A DNA stretch of 64,000 nucleotides from JBBDXI01 sp040902425 (lineage in GTDB: Bacteria; Planctomycetota; Phycisphaerae; Phycisphaerales; UBA1924), in contig JBBDXI010000091.1 in the NCBI GenBank assembly GCA_040902425.1, positions 19,174 to 83,173 of the forward strand, written 5' to 3'. Shown in pieces: positions 34,322 to 41,872 of the stretch. Every line of letters begins with the position of its first letter. The first letter of the stretch is position 1. The notes beneath the pieces were generated by a model that had not been told where the DNA came from, did not search any database, and saw only the letters and a program-made list of their open reading frames with translations. The position numbers were made by a program, and so were the translations under genes.

Positions 34322-35899
34322 TCACACGCCGTAGATCGGGCGGAGCTTGCCTTCGAGGTAGCGCATGAACGGGTCCGCCGTGAGGGGCTTGCCGGTGAGC
34401 ATGCGGCAGAGGTCGGCCGCGCGGTAGCGCTTGCCGTGGGCGTGGATGTTGGTGTTGAGCCAGGCTTTGAGGCCCTTGAACTCGCCCCTGGCGATCTGGC
34501 GGTCGAGGTCGCCGATCTGGCCGCGGATGGTCTCCCAGAGCTGCGCCGCGTAGAGGTTGCCCAGCGTGTACGTGGGGAAGTAGCCGATCAGGCCGAAGGA
34601 CCAGTGGACATCCTGCAGGCAGCCGCGCCGGTCGTCGGGGACATCGACGCCGAGGAGTTCCTTGAAGCGTTTGCACCAGACGCCGGGGAGGTCGCGGGGC
34701 TTGAGGTCGCCGGCGAGCAGGGCCCGCTCCATCTCGAAGCGGAGCATGACGTGGAGGTTGTAGGTGGCCTCGTCGGCCTCGACGCGGATGTAGCTGGGGG
34801 TGACGAGGTTGACAGCCCGGTAGAGGTCATCCGGCGAGTAGGGGTCGAGGGCGGGGCCGAGCATTCTCTTGGCGTGGGGGAGGGCCCATTCCCAGAAGCC
34901 CCGCGAGCGGCCGACGAGGTTCTCCCACATGCGCGACTGGCTCTCGTGAATGCCGAGGGAGATGGAGTCGGCGAGGGGGTTGCCGAAGAGGGTGAGGTCG
35001 CCGTTAGACACCGGCGGGACGCCTGTGCTACTGGAGAGAGTCAGCCTGGCGGTCTTGGGGAGGCCCTGCTCGTAGAGGCCGTGCCCGGCCTCGTGCATGG
35101 TGCCGTAGAGGGCATCGGTGAACTTCTCGTCGCGGTAGCGGGTGGTCAGGCGGGTGTCGCCGGGGGCCATGCCGGAGCAGAACGGGTGCGTGGTCACGTC
35201 GAGGCGCCCGGCGTGGAGGTCGAAGCCCATGGCCTCAAGGATGAAGAGGCCGAACTTGTGCTGCTTGTCGGCGTCCACCTTGACCTTCAGGGGGGCGTCG
35301 CTGGGGCGCTTGCCGCGCGAGATCTCGGCGATGAACGCGGCCAGGCGCTGCTGGAGGGGCTTGAAGACGCCCTCGACCTCGCGCGCGGTCATGCCCGGCT
35401 CGTACTCGTTGAGCAGGGCGTCGTAGCGCTCCCCGCCTTTCGGAACGCCGTAGCAGTCGGCCTTCTGCCGCGAGAGGTCGAACATCTTCTCGAGCATGGG
35501 GGCGAAGAGATTGAAATCGCTCTTCTCGCGGGCGTCCTTCCAGACTTCCTGGGCCTGGCTGCCGGTGCGGGCGAGCTCCGCGACCAGCTCCCTGGGGAGC
35601 TTGGTGGCCAGGTCGTAGTCGCGCCGGAACTCGCGGACGGCCGCGGCCGTGGGCGAGGCGGGGTCCCTGGTGAGGGTCGCGTCGGCCTCGCAGGCGGCGA
35701 TGAGCTCGCCCACGCGGGGGTTGGTGCGGCGCTCGTGGACCAGCGACGCGACAAGGGCCTGCTCCTCGGAGCGGTGGGCCGCGGCCCCGTGGGGCATGTA
35801 GGTCTCCTGGTCCCAGTTCAGGAGGGAGGCGACGGAGTTGAGCGTGGCGGCCTCGCGGGCGAGGCGGCAGAGGGCGACGTACGGGGATTCGGTGGGCAC
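34322..35899 (-). CDS. M32 carboxypeptidase
   Basis: The 525-aa zinc carboxypeptidase (Taq type) trims C-terminal residues from peptides. H269-E270-A271-G272-H273 supplies the HExxH site. SLGIHESQSRMWENLVGRS near residue 315 is the family signature with the third ligand (E319). ATG alternatives are rejected for GTG 35899, which has GGAG nine bases before it. An in-frame repeat-derived insert (STGVPPVSNGD) lies between the two zinc motifs at about residues 288-300. Large palindromes bracket the gene. Confidence 0.9.
   Translation of the reverse strand: MPTESPYVALCRLAREAATLNSVASLLNWDQETYMPHGAAAHRSEEQALVASLVHERRTNPRVGELIAACEADATLTRDPASPTAAAVREFRRDYDLATKLPRELVAELARTGSQAQEVWKDAREKSDFNLFAPMLEKMFDLSRQKADCYGVPKGGERYDALLNEYEPGMTAREVEGVFKPLQQRLAAFIAEISRGKRPSDAPLKVKVDADKQHKFGLFILEAMGFDLHAGRLDVTTHPFCSGMAPGDTRLTTRYRDEKFTDALYGTMHEAGHGLYEQGLPKTARLTLSSSTGVPPVSNGDLTLFGNPLADSISLGIHESQSRMWENLVGRSRGFWEWALPHAKRMLGPALDPYSPDDLYRAVNLVTPSYIRVEADEATYNLHVMLRFEMERALLAGDLKPRDLPGVWCKRFKELLGVDVPDDRRGCLQDVHWSFGLIGYFPTYTLGNLYAAQLWETIRGQIGDLDRQIARGEFKGLKAWLNTNIHAHGKRYRAADLCRMLTGKPLTADPFMRYLEGKLRPIYGV
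35007..35035. repeat. Repeat fragment inside M32 coding sequence
   Basis: The reverse strand here contains CAGGCGTCCCGCC, which encodes STGVPPV in frame. The same 13-base core occurs in an intergenic palindrome at 57550-57570. The insert sits in a loop between the two zinc-binding motifs, where relatives are expected to be shorter. The reading frame is kept. Confidence 0.6.
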
Positions 35900-35963
35900 G
35901 GCGTGGGCTCCGGAGAAGTCGGGGAGTCTACGCGAGCGCGGCCGCGGCCCGTAAGGAGAAGGC

Positions 35964-36050
35964 TCTTTCAACGCGAAGGGCGCGAAGATCGCGAAGGTGA
36001 TCTGAGGAAGGCAGCGTCCTTCGCGTTCTTCGCGCCCTTCGCGTTGAAGA
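35964..36050. repeat. Long palindrome, GCGAAG type, 5' of M32 gene
   Basis: Arms 35964-35997 and 36018-36050 are near-perfect reverse complements (about 31 of 34 positions) around a 20-base loop. The left arm begins about 65 bases before the M32 start codon and the right arm ends 30 bases before the next reverse-strand gene's stop. It may terminate the dehydrogenase transcript. Confidence 0.8.
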
Positions 36051-36080
36051 CCGTGAGACCGAACGACCGCTGTACGACGT

Positions 36081-37103
36081 TCAGATCTCGACCACGACTT
36101 TCAGCTGGTCCGGCGCGGCGGCGGCCTTGAGGGCGGCCAGGGCGTCGGCGAGCCTGGCCCGCTTCGTGATCAGGGGCAGGACGTCGATCTCGGCCGCGGC
36201 GAGGCGGGCGATGGCCTCGGCGGGGTTGCCGCAGCGGGCGCCGAGGAGCTCGATCTCGTTCTCGACCAGGGGTGAGAGGTCGTTGCGGGCGCCGGGGCCC
36301 GAGGAAGGGAGCGCGCAGGCCTGGCCGGTGCAGGCGGGGTCGCCCCGGAGGACGACCTTGCCGCGCGGGCGGACGAGCTGCAGGGCCAGGGCGAAGCCCG
36401 CGGGGGTGCCGGTGCAATCGACGACGATGTCCTGGTCGTGGCGGCGTCCGGCCTCGGCGCTGTGGCGGTGCTTGATCCCCCACTTCTCGCAGAGCGAGAA
36501 CTTCTCGGGGCTGGAGCCCAGCACGCGGACGGAGGCGTTGAGGCGGACCATGACTTGGGCGCACAGGAGGGCATCCACGCCGTCGCCCAGGACCGTGACG
36601 TAGGGCTTCCCCTCGATACGGACGATGGTCGCGGCGTGGAGGGCCGCCCCGAGGGGCGTGGCGAAGACGGCCTGCTCGTCGCTGACCGACGGCGGGACCT
36701 CGGCGAGATTGCGCAGGGGGAGCCTCAGACGTTCGGCGAGGGCGCCATCCCAGCCGCGAACACCGAGCGTGCGGCGGGCGCGGCAGTGGTTGGGCAGCCC
36801 GCCCTTGCACATGTCGCACTTGCCGCAGGCGATGGTGGGCGAGCCGACGACCCGCTTGCCCTCCCAGCGCTTGCGGAGGTCGGCCTCGGCCGCGACGGAC
36901 TCGACCACCCCGACGAACTCGTGGCCGAGGGTGAGGGGCTCGGGGGGCAGGTCCGCGGGGGGCGGGCCGGCGTTGACCAGGGCGTCGAAGGTGGAGAGGC
37001 CGACGCGGAGGGGACGGATGATGGCCTCGCCGGGCGCGGGCGCGGGGGCCTCCGCGCGGGGGTCGAGCAGGACCTTCGAGCCGTCGTAACGCACTGCTCG
37101 CAC
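36081..37103 (-). CDS. Zinc-type (MDR) alcohol dehydrogenase-like protein
   Basis: The 340-aa protein has GHEFVGVVESV near residue 60 (catalytic zinc-site region) and a structural zinc loop CGKCDMCKGGLPNHC near residue 93. A nucleotide-binding half contains VTVLGDGVDALLCAQVMVRL near residue 170. The first ligand position reads GLSTFDALVNAG, with no Cys, so catalytic-zinc binding may be altered. GTG 37103 has GGAG seven bases upstream. The substrate is unknown. Confidence 0.83.
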   Translation of the reverse strand: MRAVRYDGSKVLLDPRAEAPAPAPGEAIIRPLRVGLSTFDALVNAGPPPADLPPEPLTLGHEFVGVVESVAAEADLRKRWEGKRVVGSPTIACGKCDMCKGGLPNHCRARRTLGVRGWDGALAERLRLPLRNLAEVPPSVSDEQAVFATPLGAALHAATIVRIEGKPYVTVLGDGVDALLCAQVMVRLNASVRVLGSSPEKFSLCEKWGIKHRHSAEAGRRHDQDIVVDCTGTPAGFALALQLVRPRGKVVLRGDPACTGQACALPSSGPGARNDLSPLVENEIELLGARCGNPAEAIARLAAAEIDVLPLITKRARLADALAALKAAAAPDQLKVVVEI

Positions 37104-37206
37104 GGGGGGCTCCGGGAGAGAATGATCGCGCGGCCGCGGGGATTCGCGGGTAATTCAGTATCGGACTGATCGGGCGGGCCCGTGAGGGGTTCCGCCGTCC
37201 GATGCG

Positions 37207-38019
37207 TCACTGGAGGGGATAGCCGGCGGGGGGCGCGGCCACCTCGTTGGGCGGGCCGGGGATGAAGGGGAGCAGTTCGTAGAGGCGCGGCTCGCGGCTG
37301 AAGACGGGGTAGTAGTAGACCGAGCGGCCCGCGAAGGGGTCGCTGGACTGGTCGAGCCAGACGATCCAGGCGCCGTGGTCGAGGCCGAGGTCCTGGCCCG
37401 TGAGCGTGCGGAGCGAGGCGAGGCTGGCGCGGTTCACGGCGAGGTCGGCATCCCCGAGGCCCGCGATCAGGCCCTGGAGGACGCGGCGCTGCGCGTACTG
37501 GCCAAGGGCGTGCGCGGCCTGGGCGCGGACGGCGGGCTCGGTCTCCTGGCGGGGGCTCGGCCGGCGCGGGTCGGGCTCGCGCATGGCGAGCATGAGCGGG
37601 TCGATGGCGGCCTCGCTGTGGAGGCGCTGCAGGCCGCGGGCCGCCTCCTGGCGGACGAGGGGGTCCTTGTCGGCGAGGGCGGCGAGGAGGGTCGGGACGT
37701 GCGAGGGGTCGCCGTGGGCGGCGAGGCCGCGCAGCGCGGCGATGCGGACGGCGGGATCGGTGTCGCGGGCGTTGGTCTCGAAGCGCCAGATGTACAGCGG
37801 CTCGCCGGCGAAGGGGAGGCCGGCGAGGCCGAGGGTGCCCAGGTAGCGGTTGTTGGCGTCGTACTCATCCTCGGCCATGGCCGCCAGCTCCAGGGGCGTG
37901 CGCCGGGTGTCGAAGGCCTCCAGGATGCTGGTGGCGCCGGGGCGGGTGTTGAACGCGCAGGCGCCCAGGGCGGCGGCCAGGAGCGGGAGGAGGAGCGCAG
38001 CGCGGGTGGTGGCGGTCAC
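37207..38019 (-). CDS. HEAT-repeat lipoprotein
   Basis: The 270-aa product has a lipobox (LGAC, near residue 21) and a body of helical repeats typical of HEAT or PBS-lyase arrays. Examples are VRIAALRGLAAHGDPSHV, VRQEAARGLQRL and VRAQAAHALGQY. The C-terminus has several Tyr and Pro residues (YYYPVFSREPRLYELL). It is probably a lipid-anchored scaffold or binding protein. The GTG start overlaps the upstream gene's stop by four bases. Confidence 0.8.
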   Translation of the reverse strand: MTATTRAALLLPLLAAALGACAFNTRPGATSILEAFDTRRTPLELAAMAEDEYDANNRYLGTLGLAGLPFAGEPLYIWRFETNARDTDPAVRIAALRGLAAHGDPSHVPTLLAALADKDPLVRQEAARGLQRLHSEAAIDPLMLAMREPDPRRPSPRQETEPAVRAQAAHALGQYAQRRVLQGLIAGLGDADLAVNRASLASLRTLTGQDLGLDHGAWIVWLDQSSDPFAGRSVYYYPVFSREPRLYELLPFIPGPPNEVAAPPAGYPLQ

Positions 38020-38777
38020 AGGAAGGTCTGCTCGTTGTCGGGGCGGAGGGCGACCGGGCGGGCGAAGATCTCGCGGGCGACGATGGCCCGGCGCCAGTCG
38101 GCGGGGGTCAGGGGCATGCCCTCGGCTGAGGGTGCGCTGTGGGCGACATGGGTGAGCGGCAAGGGGGCCGTCTCCGCGTCGGCCATCCGCTCGCGGAGCG
38201 TTCCCTGGCGGTTCTGGGGCTGAACCTGGGGCTGGGCCTTCTGGGCGGTGCGCTTGGAGCGGGAGCGCTGCCGGCCCGGGCGATCGGGGCGCGCCTCGGC
38301 CGGAGGGGTGGCCGGTGTAGAACGCTGCACGATGATGGGGCCGGAACTGCCGGGGATGAAGATGATGGGCTGGGCGGGGCGGTTCTGGATCGGCGCCGGA
38401 GGCGGCCGCAGAACGACGGACGCCGGGATGGGCTCCCGCGGGCCGGGCTGGCGGGCGCCGGCCTCCTCGGCGCGCCGGCGGGCAAGGGCCTCGCGCCGGC
38501 GGCGCAGCTCCTCGAGACGCCGGTCGGTCTCGGTCTCGGATCGGGGGACCTCATGCGTCGCCGGCGCGGCGTGGTGGGAGGGGGCCGGGGCGTGGCCGGT
38601 GCGGAGGTGCTCCAGCTCGCGGCGCTCGATCTCCTCCTGGACCTTCTTGCGGGCGTTCTGCTCCTGAAGCTTCTTCAGGACCCAGGTGAGGATGCTGAAG
38701 CCGATGACGATCGCCAGGCCGAGGAACTGCAGCCACTGCTGCGTGTTCTGGCGGACCTGGGCGAGGAGCGGTTCCAT
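38016..38777 (-). CDS. Membrane-anchored, charged low-complexity protein
   Basis: The 253-aa protein has one hydrophobic segment (WLQFLGLAIVIGFSILTWVL, residues about 15-34). A predicted coiled coil follows (KKLQEQNARKKVQEEIERRE, with RRLEELRRRREALARRR further on), then a Pro- and Arg-rich tail. I recognise no family. It is co-transcribed with and overlaps the HEAT lipoprotein gene, so the two may act together at the membrane. Confidence 0.68.
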   Translation of the reverse strand: MEPLLAQVRQNTQQWLQFLGLAIVIGFSILTWVLKKLQEQNARKKVQEEIERRELEHLRTGHAPAPSHHAAPATHEVPRSETETDRRLEELRRRREALARRRAEEAGARQPGPREPIPASVVLRPPPAPIQNRPAQPIIFIPGSSGPIIVQRSTPATPPAEARPDRPGRQRSRSKRTAQKAQPQVQPQNRQGTLRERMADAETAPLPLTHVAHSAPSAEGMPLTPADWRRAIVAREIFARPVALRPDNEQTFL

Positions 38778-38788
38778 CGGACGTGATT

Positions 38789-39595
38789 CTAGTGGCTGGC
38801 CGGGCCGGATGCCGCGATGAGGGCGCGCCGGCGCGGATGGGCGCCCTCTCCCAGGGCCTCGAAGCGGACCTGGAAGACGGGGTCCAGCGTGGCGGGGGTG
38901 AGCGTGGCGGGGGCGGGGCCGGCGGCGACGAGGGTCCCGGATGGGTCCAGGACCCAGGCGTGGTCGGCGTAGCGCAGGGCGAGGCTGAGGTCGTGGAGGA
39001 TGACGGCGACCGAAAGGCCGCGCCGGGCGAGGGCGTGGAGCAGGTCCATGCTCTCCAGGGCGTGGCGGGGGTCCATGGCGCTGACGGGCTCATCGGCGAG
39101 GAGGGTCCGGCGCTCGGGGGGCTCGGCGGACGACTCGAGCTGGATGAGCACGCGGGCGAGGGCGGCCCGCTGCTGCTGGCCGGCGCTGAGGGCGCCGAAG
39201 GGCTCGCCGGCGCGGTCGGCGAGGCCCGCACGCCCGAGGGCGGCGGTGATGGAGGGTTCGGCCGGGTCGCCCGCGCCGCCGGCGGCGTAGCGCCCCAGGG
39301 CGACGAACTGGCGGAGCGTGTAGGCGAAGGCGAGGCTGGTGCGCTGGGCGAGGAAGCCGATCCGCCGGGCGCGGGGGCCGTGGCCGAGGGCCGAGACGTC
39401 GTGACCGTCGAGGGTGACCCGCCCTGCGGTCGGGCGCAGGACGCCGGCCATGAGCCGCAGGAGCGTGGACTTGCCCGCGCCGTTGGGGCCGACGATGACG
39501 GTGAGGGCGCCGGGGGCGAGGCCCGCCCCGATGCCCCGCAGCACGGGGCGGGAAGGGTGGTAGGCAAAGCCCGCCTCCTCGAGCCGCAGGGTCAT
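38789..39595 (-). CDS. ABC transporter ATP-binding protein, orphan
   Basis: The 268-aa ATPase has Walker A GPNGAGKST near residue 37, Q-loop LAQRTS, signature LSAGQQQRAALARVL (slightly altered from LSGGQ), Walker B TLLADEPVSAMD and H-loop VILHDLS. Overall it resembles the iron-siderophore/haem importer type. No permease or binding protein is adjacent, so the substrate is unassigned. It starts at ATG 39595, divergent from the SDR gene. It is the upstream neighbour of the two membrane-associated genes on the same strand. Confidence 0.88.
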   Translation of the reverse strand: MTLRLEEAGFAYHPSRPVLRGIGAGLAPGALTVIVGPNGAGKSTLLRLMAGVLRPTAGRVTLDGHDVSALGHGPRARRIGFLAQRTSLAFAYTLRQFVALGRYAAGGAGDPAEPSITAALGRAGLADRAGEPFGALSAGQQQRAALARVLIQLESSAEPPERRTLLADEPVSAMDPRHALESMDLLHALARRGLSVAVILHDLSLALRYADHAWVLDPSGTLVAAGPAPATLTPATLDPVFQVRFEALGEGAHPRRRALIAASGPASH

Positions 39596-39657
39596 GGCGC
39601 ATGGTACCGCGGCCGTGGCACGATAAGCTTGTCCCTTCCTTTCCCGGGAGCAGCGGC

Positions 39658-40635
39658 ATGGCGGGCGAACGGATCGTGGCGGTGGCGGGCGCGAGCGGGT
39701 TCGTGGGCCGGCACGTGGTGGCCGAGCTGCTCTCGCGCGGCTACGCCGTGCGCGCGCTGGTGCGGTCGCGAGAGAAGGCGCGCGCGGCGCTGCCACGCGA
39801 TGACCGGGTGCGGCTCGTCGTCGGCGGCCCGGAGCCCCGGACGCTGGCGTTGCTGGCGGAGGGCGCGGCGGGGATCGTGAACACCGTGGGCATCATCCGC
39901 GAGGCCGGGGGGAACACGTTCCGCACGGCGCACGTGCTGACCACCCGGGCGCTGGTGGAGGCGGCGCGGGGCGCCGGCGTCGAGCGGTTCGTGCAGGTGT
40001 CGGCCCTGGGGGTGAGCGCGGAGGGGAAGACGGCCTACCAGCAGACCAAGTTCGAGGCCGAGCAGGTCGTGCGACGCTCGGGCCTGCTCTGGACCATCCT
40101 GCGCCCGGGCCTGATCCACGGGCCCGGCAACGAGCTGATGCGCACGGCGAAGGGCTGGGTCACCGGGGCGGCCCAGCCGTGGTTCTTCCTGCCCTACTTC
40201 ACACGCGGGGAAATCAGGGATGAGGTGCCGCTGGCCGCCGTGCACCGCGTGCCGGGCACCGTGCAGCCGGTGGCCGTCGAGGATGTCGCGTGGGCGGCGG
40301 CGGAATCCCTGGAGAGGCCCGCGGCCGCGGGGGAGGTCTTCAACCTCGTCGGGCCGGAGGTGCTGACCTGGCCGCAGCTCCTGGATCTGATGCAGGAGGC
40401 CATCCCGGGGGCGGATGTGGCGCTGCGCCCGCTGGGGATCCCCGGGGAGTTCGCGTCGGTGCAGGCGAAGCTCGCCAGGAAGCTGGGGCTTGGGGGGCTG
40501 CTGCCCTTCGACGAGGGGATGCCGATCATGGCGGCGGAGGAGAGCACGGCGAGCCCGGAGAAGGCGCGGCAGATGCTGGGGCTGGAGCCGCGCCCCTTCA
40601 CCCCGGCGCTGCGGGAGTACGCGGGGCGGATCTGA
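39658..40635 (+). CDS. NAD(P)-binding SDR protein, NDUFA9-like
   Basis: The 325-aa extended/atypical SDR has an N-terminal nucleotide-binding motif VAVAGASGFVGRHVVAEL. VQVSALGVSAEGKTAYQQTK carries the catalytic Ser/Tyr/Lys-type positions, and ILRPGLIHGPGN follows. The lack of further domains and the pattern match complex I-associated NDUFA9-like proteins. ATG 39658 has GGGAG upstream. The nuo genes are about 30 kb away, so a link to complex I is only a family-level idea. Confidence 0.75.
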   Translation: MAGERIVAVAGASGFVGRHVVAELLSRGYAVRALVRSREKARAALPRDDRVRLVVGGPEPRTLALLAEGAAGIVNTVGIIREAGGNTFRTAHVLTTRALVEAARGAGVERFVQVSALGVSAEGKTAYQQTKFEAEQVVRRSGLLWTILRPGLIHGPGNELMRTAKGWVTGAAQPWFFLPYFTRGEIRDEVPLAAVHRVPGTVQPVAVEDVAWAAAESLERPAAAGEVFNLVGPEVLTWPQLLDLMQEAIPGADVALRPLGIPGEFASVQAKLARKLGLGGLLPFDEGMPIMAAEESTASPEKARQMLGLEPRPFTPALREYAGRI

Positions 40636-40784
40636 GGGTGGGCCTGTAGCGGCTGGGGAACCTGGGCGGTCCCGCGGGGGCCCGCGGCGCCGGGGGCGCG
40701 CCGCCGGCGTGAAGGGCGGCGGGGCGCCGGCCGATTCCTGGGGCGGGGGGCGGTGCGCCGACCCCACCACACAGGGGCAGCCAC

Positions 40785-41605
40785 ATGGCGAAGGACAAGA
40801 GCATCCGTGAACTTCCCGGGATCTCGCCGTCGGCGGTCGTGGGCCTGACGCGCGACGGGATCGTGAGCGTGTCGGACCTGGTGGCGGCGGACTTCGACCG
40901 GGTGGCGTACCTGGTGGACGACTACAACGAGGCGACGCGCCTGGTGCGCGAGGCGGCGAAGGATGTGCCGGGGTCGATGCCCTCGCGCCGGTCGCGGAAC
41001 CAGGAGAGCGGGCAGGTGGGCTCGACGCCGGTGATGCGCTCGCCCCTGAAGGCCGTCGCAGCGCCCAAGGCGCCGGCCTCACGGGCGCGGGAGGAGGCCC
41101 CGCGCGAGCCGGTGATGCAGGCGGCGCTGGAAGTGGCCGCCCGGGGCGTGAACCTGGGGGAGGGGGCGGCGGCCCGGGCGATGCTGCACCGGCGGCTGGG
41201 CAGCGCGTGCCTGCTGCTGGAGCACGGGGCGGACGAGGCGGAGCTGTGCGCAGCGCTCATCCTGGAGACGGCCGAGGGCGGCGGGCTGGGCTCGGAGGAG
41301 ATCGCCCGGCGTTTCGGGGGCGCTGTGGAGCGGGTGATCGAGGAGTGCGCCTCGCTGCGGGCGGTCCCGATGCTCCCGTCGGGGAAGCTGCCGAGGTATT
41401 ACGTGGACATGGCGGGGGGNNNNNNNNNNCCGCGTGGTGGGGGGCGCGGCGGGTGTGCGCTGCCCACCTGCTCTCGGGCGAGCGCAGCGCCGGGCCCGCG
41501 TGGCACGCCCGGGCCCTGGCCGAGGGCCTCAGCGCCGGCGAGCCGGACGAGCTGGTGGCCCTGGCGCGCAGCAGCGTGGAGCGCAGCGAGCGGGCCGCGG
41601 CGTAG
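40785..41605 (+). CDS. Degenerate HD-domain protein, interrupted by assembly gap
   Basis: The 5' part (211 codons) and 3' part are separated by 10 Ns at 41420-41429, which shift the apparent frame. The reading after the gap continues as AWWGARRVCAAHLLSGERSA. An N-terminal helix-hairpin-helix-like segment (LPGISPSAVVGLTRDGI) leads to an HD/RelA-like helical region (LLLEHGADEAELCAALILE). The HD pair of that family reads LE in place of HD, so phosphohydrolase activity is unlikely. The true gap length should be 2 modulo 3 if the gene is intact. Function unknown. Confidence 0.62.
41420..41429. other. Assembly gap (10 N)
   Basis: Ten ambiguous bases interrupt a coding sequence. Reading frames on the two sides differ, so the gap is not exactly 10 bases; a length of 2 modulo 3 would restore one frame. 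This is an assembly feature, not biology. Confidence 0.97.
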
Positions 41606-41624
41606 GTCGCGGGCGCGGCTGGTT

Positions 41625-41646
41625 TCAGCCCGCTGAAGCGGGCTGA
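41625..41646. repeat. Palindromic hairpin 3' of HD-like gene
   Basis: TCAGCCCGC and GCGGGCTGA form a perfect nine-base stem with a four-base TGAA loop, 20 bases after the HD-like gene's stop. No T-run follows. The remaining bases to the rnr start at 41873 show no gene. This may be a repeat family member or a weak terminator. Confidence 0.5.
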
Positions 41647-41872
41647 GCCGGCAACCCCGGCGAACACGACCTTGAAATCGGCCCCTGTGCCCCCGAGGCA
41701 ATCGCCTCGTTCGTGAGAGCACGTCGAGGTAATGGCCGGAGACGAGACCATGGCCGCGGATGCGCGGTGTGAACCGCGGCGGGCGTCGCCTCACCGCATG
41801 GTTCTCGCGGGTATGCTCGGCTCGGCTCCCCCACCGCCTCGCCCGGGCCCTGCCCGCAGAAGGATGGCTCTC

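Noticed and set aside
40785..41605. Pseudogene with a frameshift
   Set aside because: The change of frame coincides exactly with the 10-base run of N, so an assembly gap explains it without a mutation.
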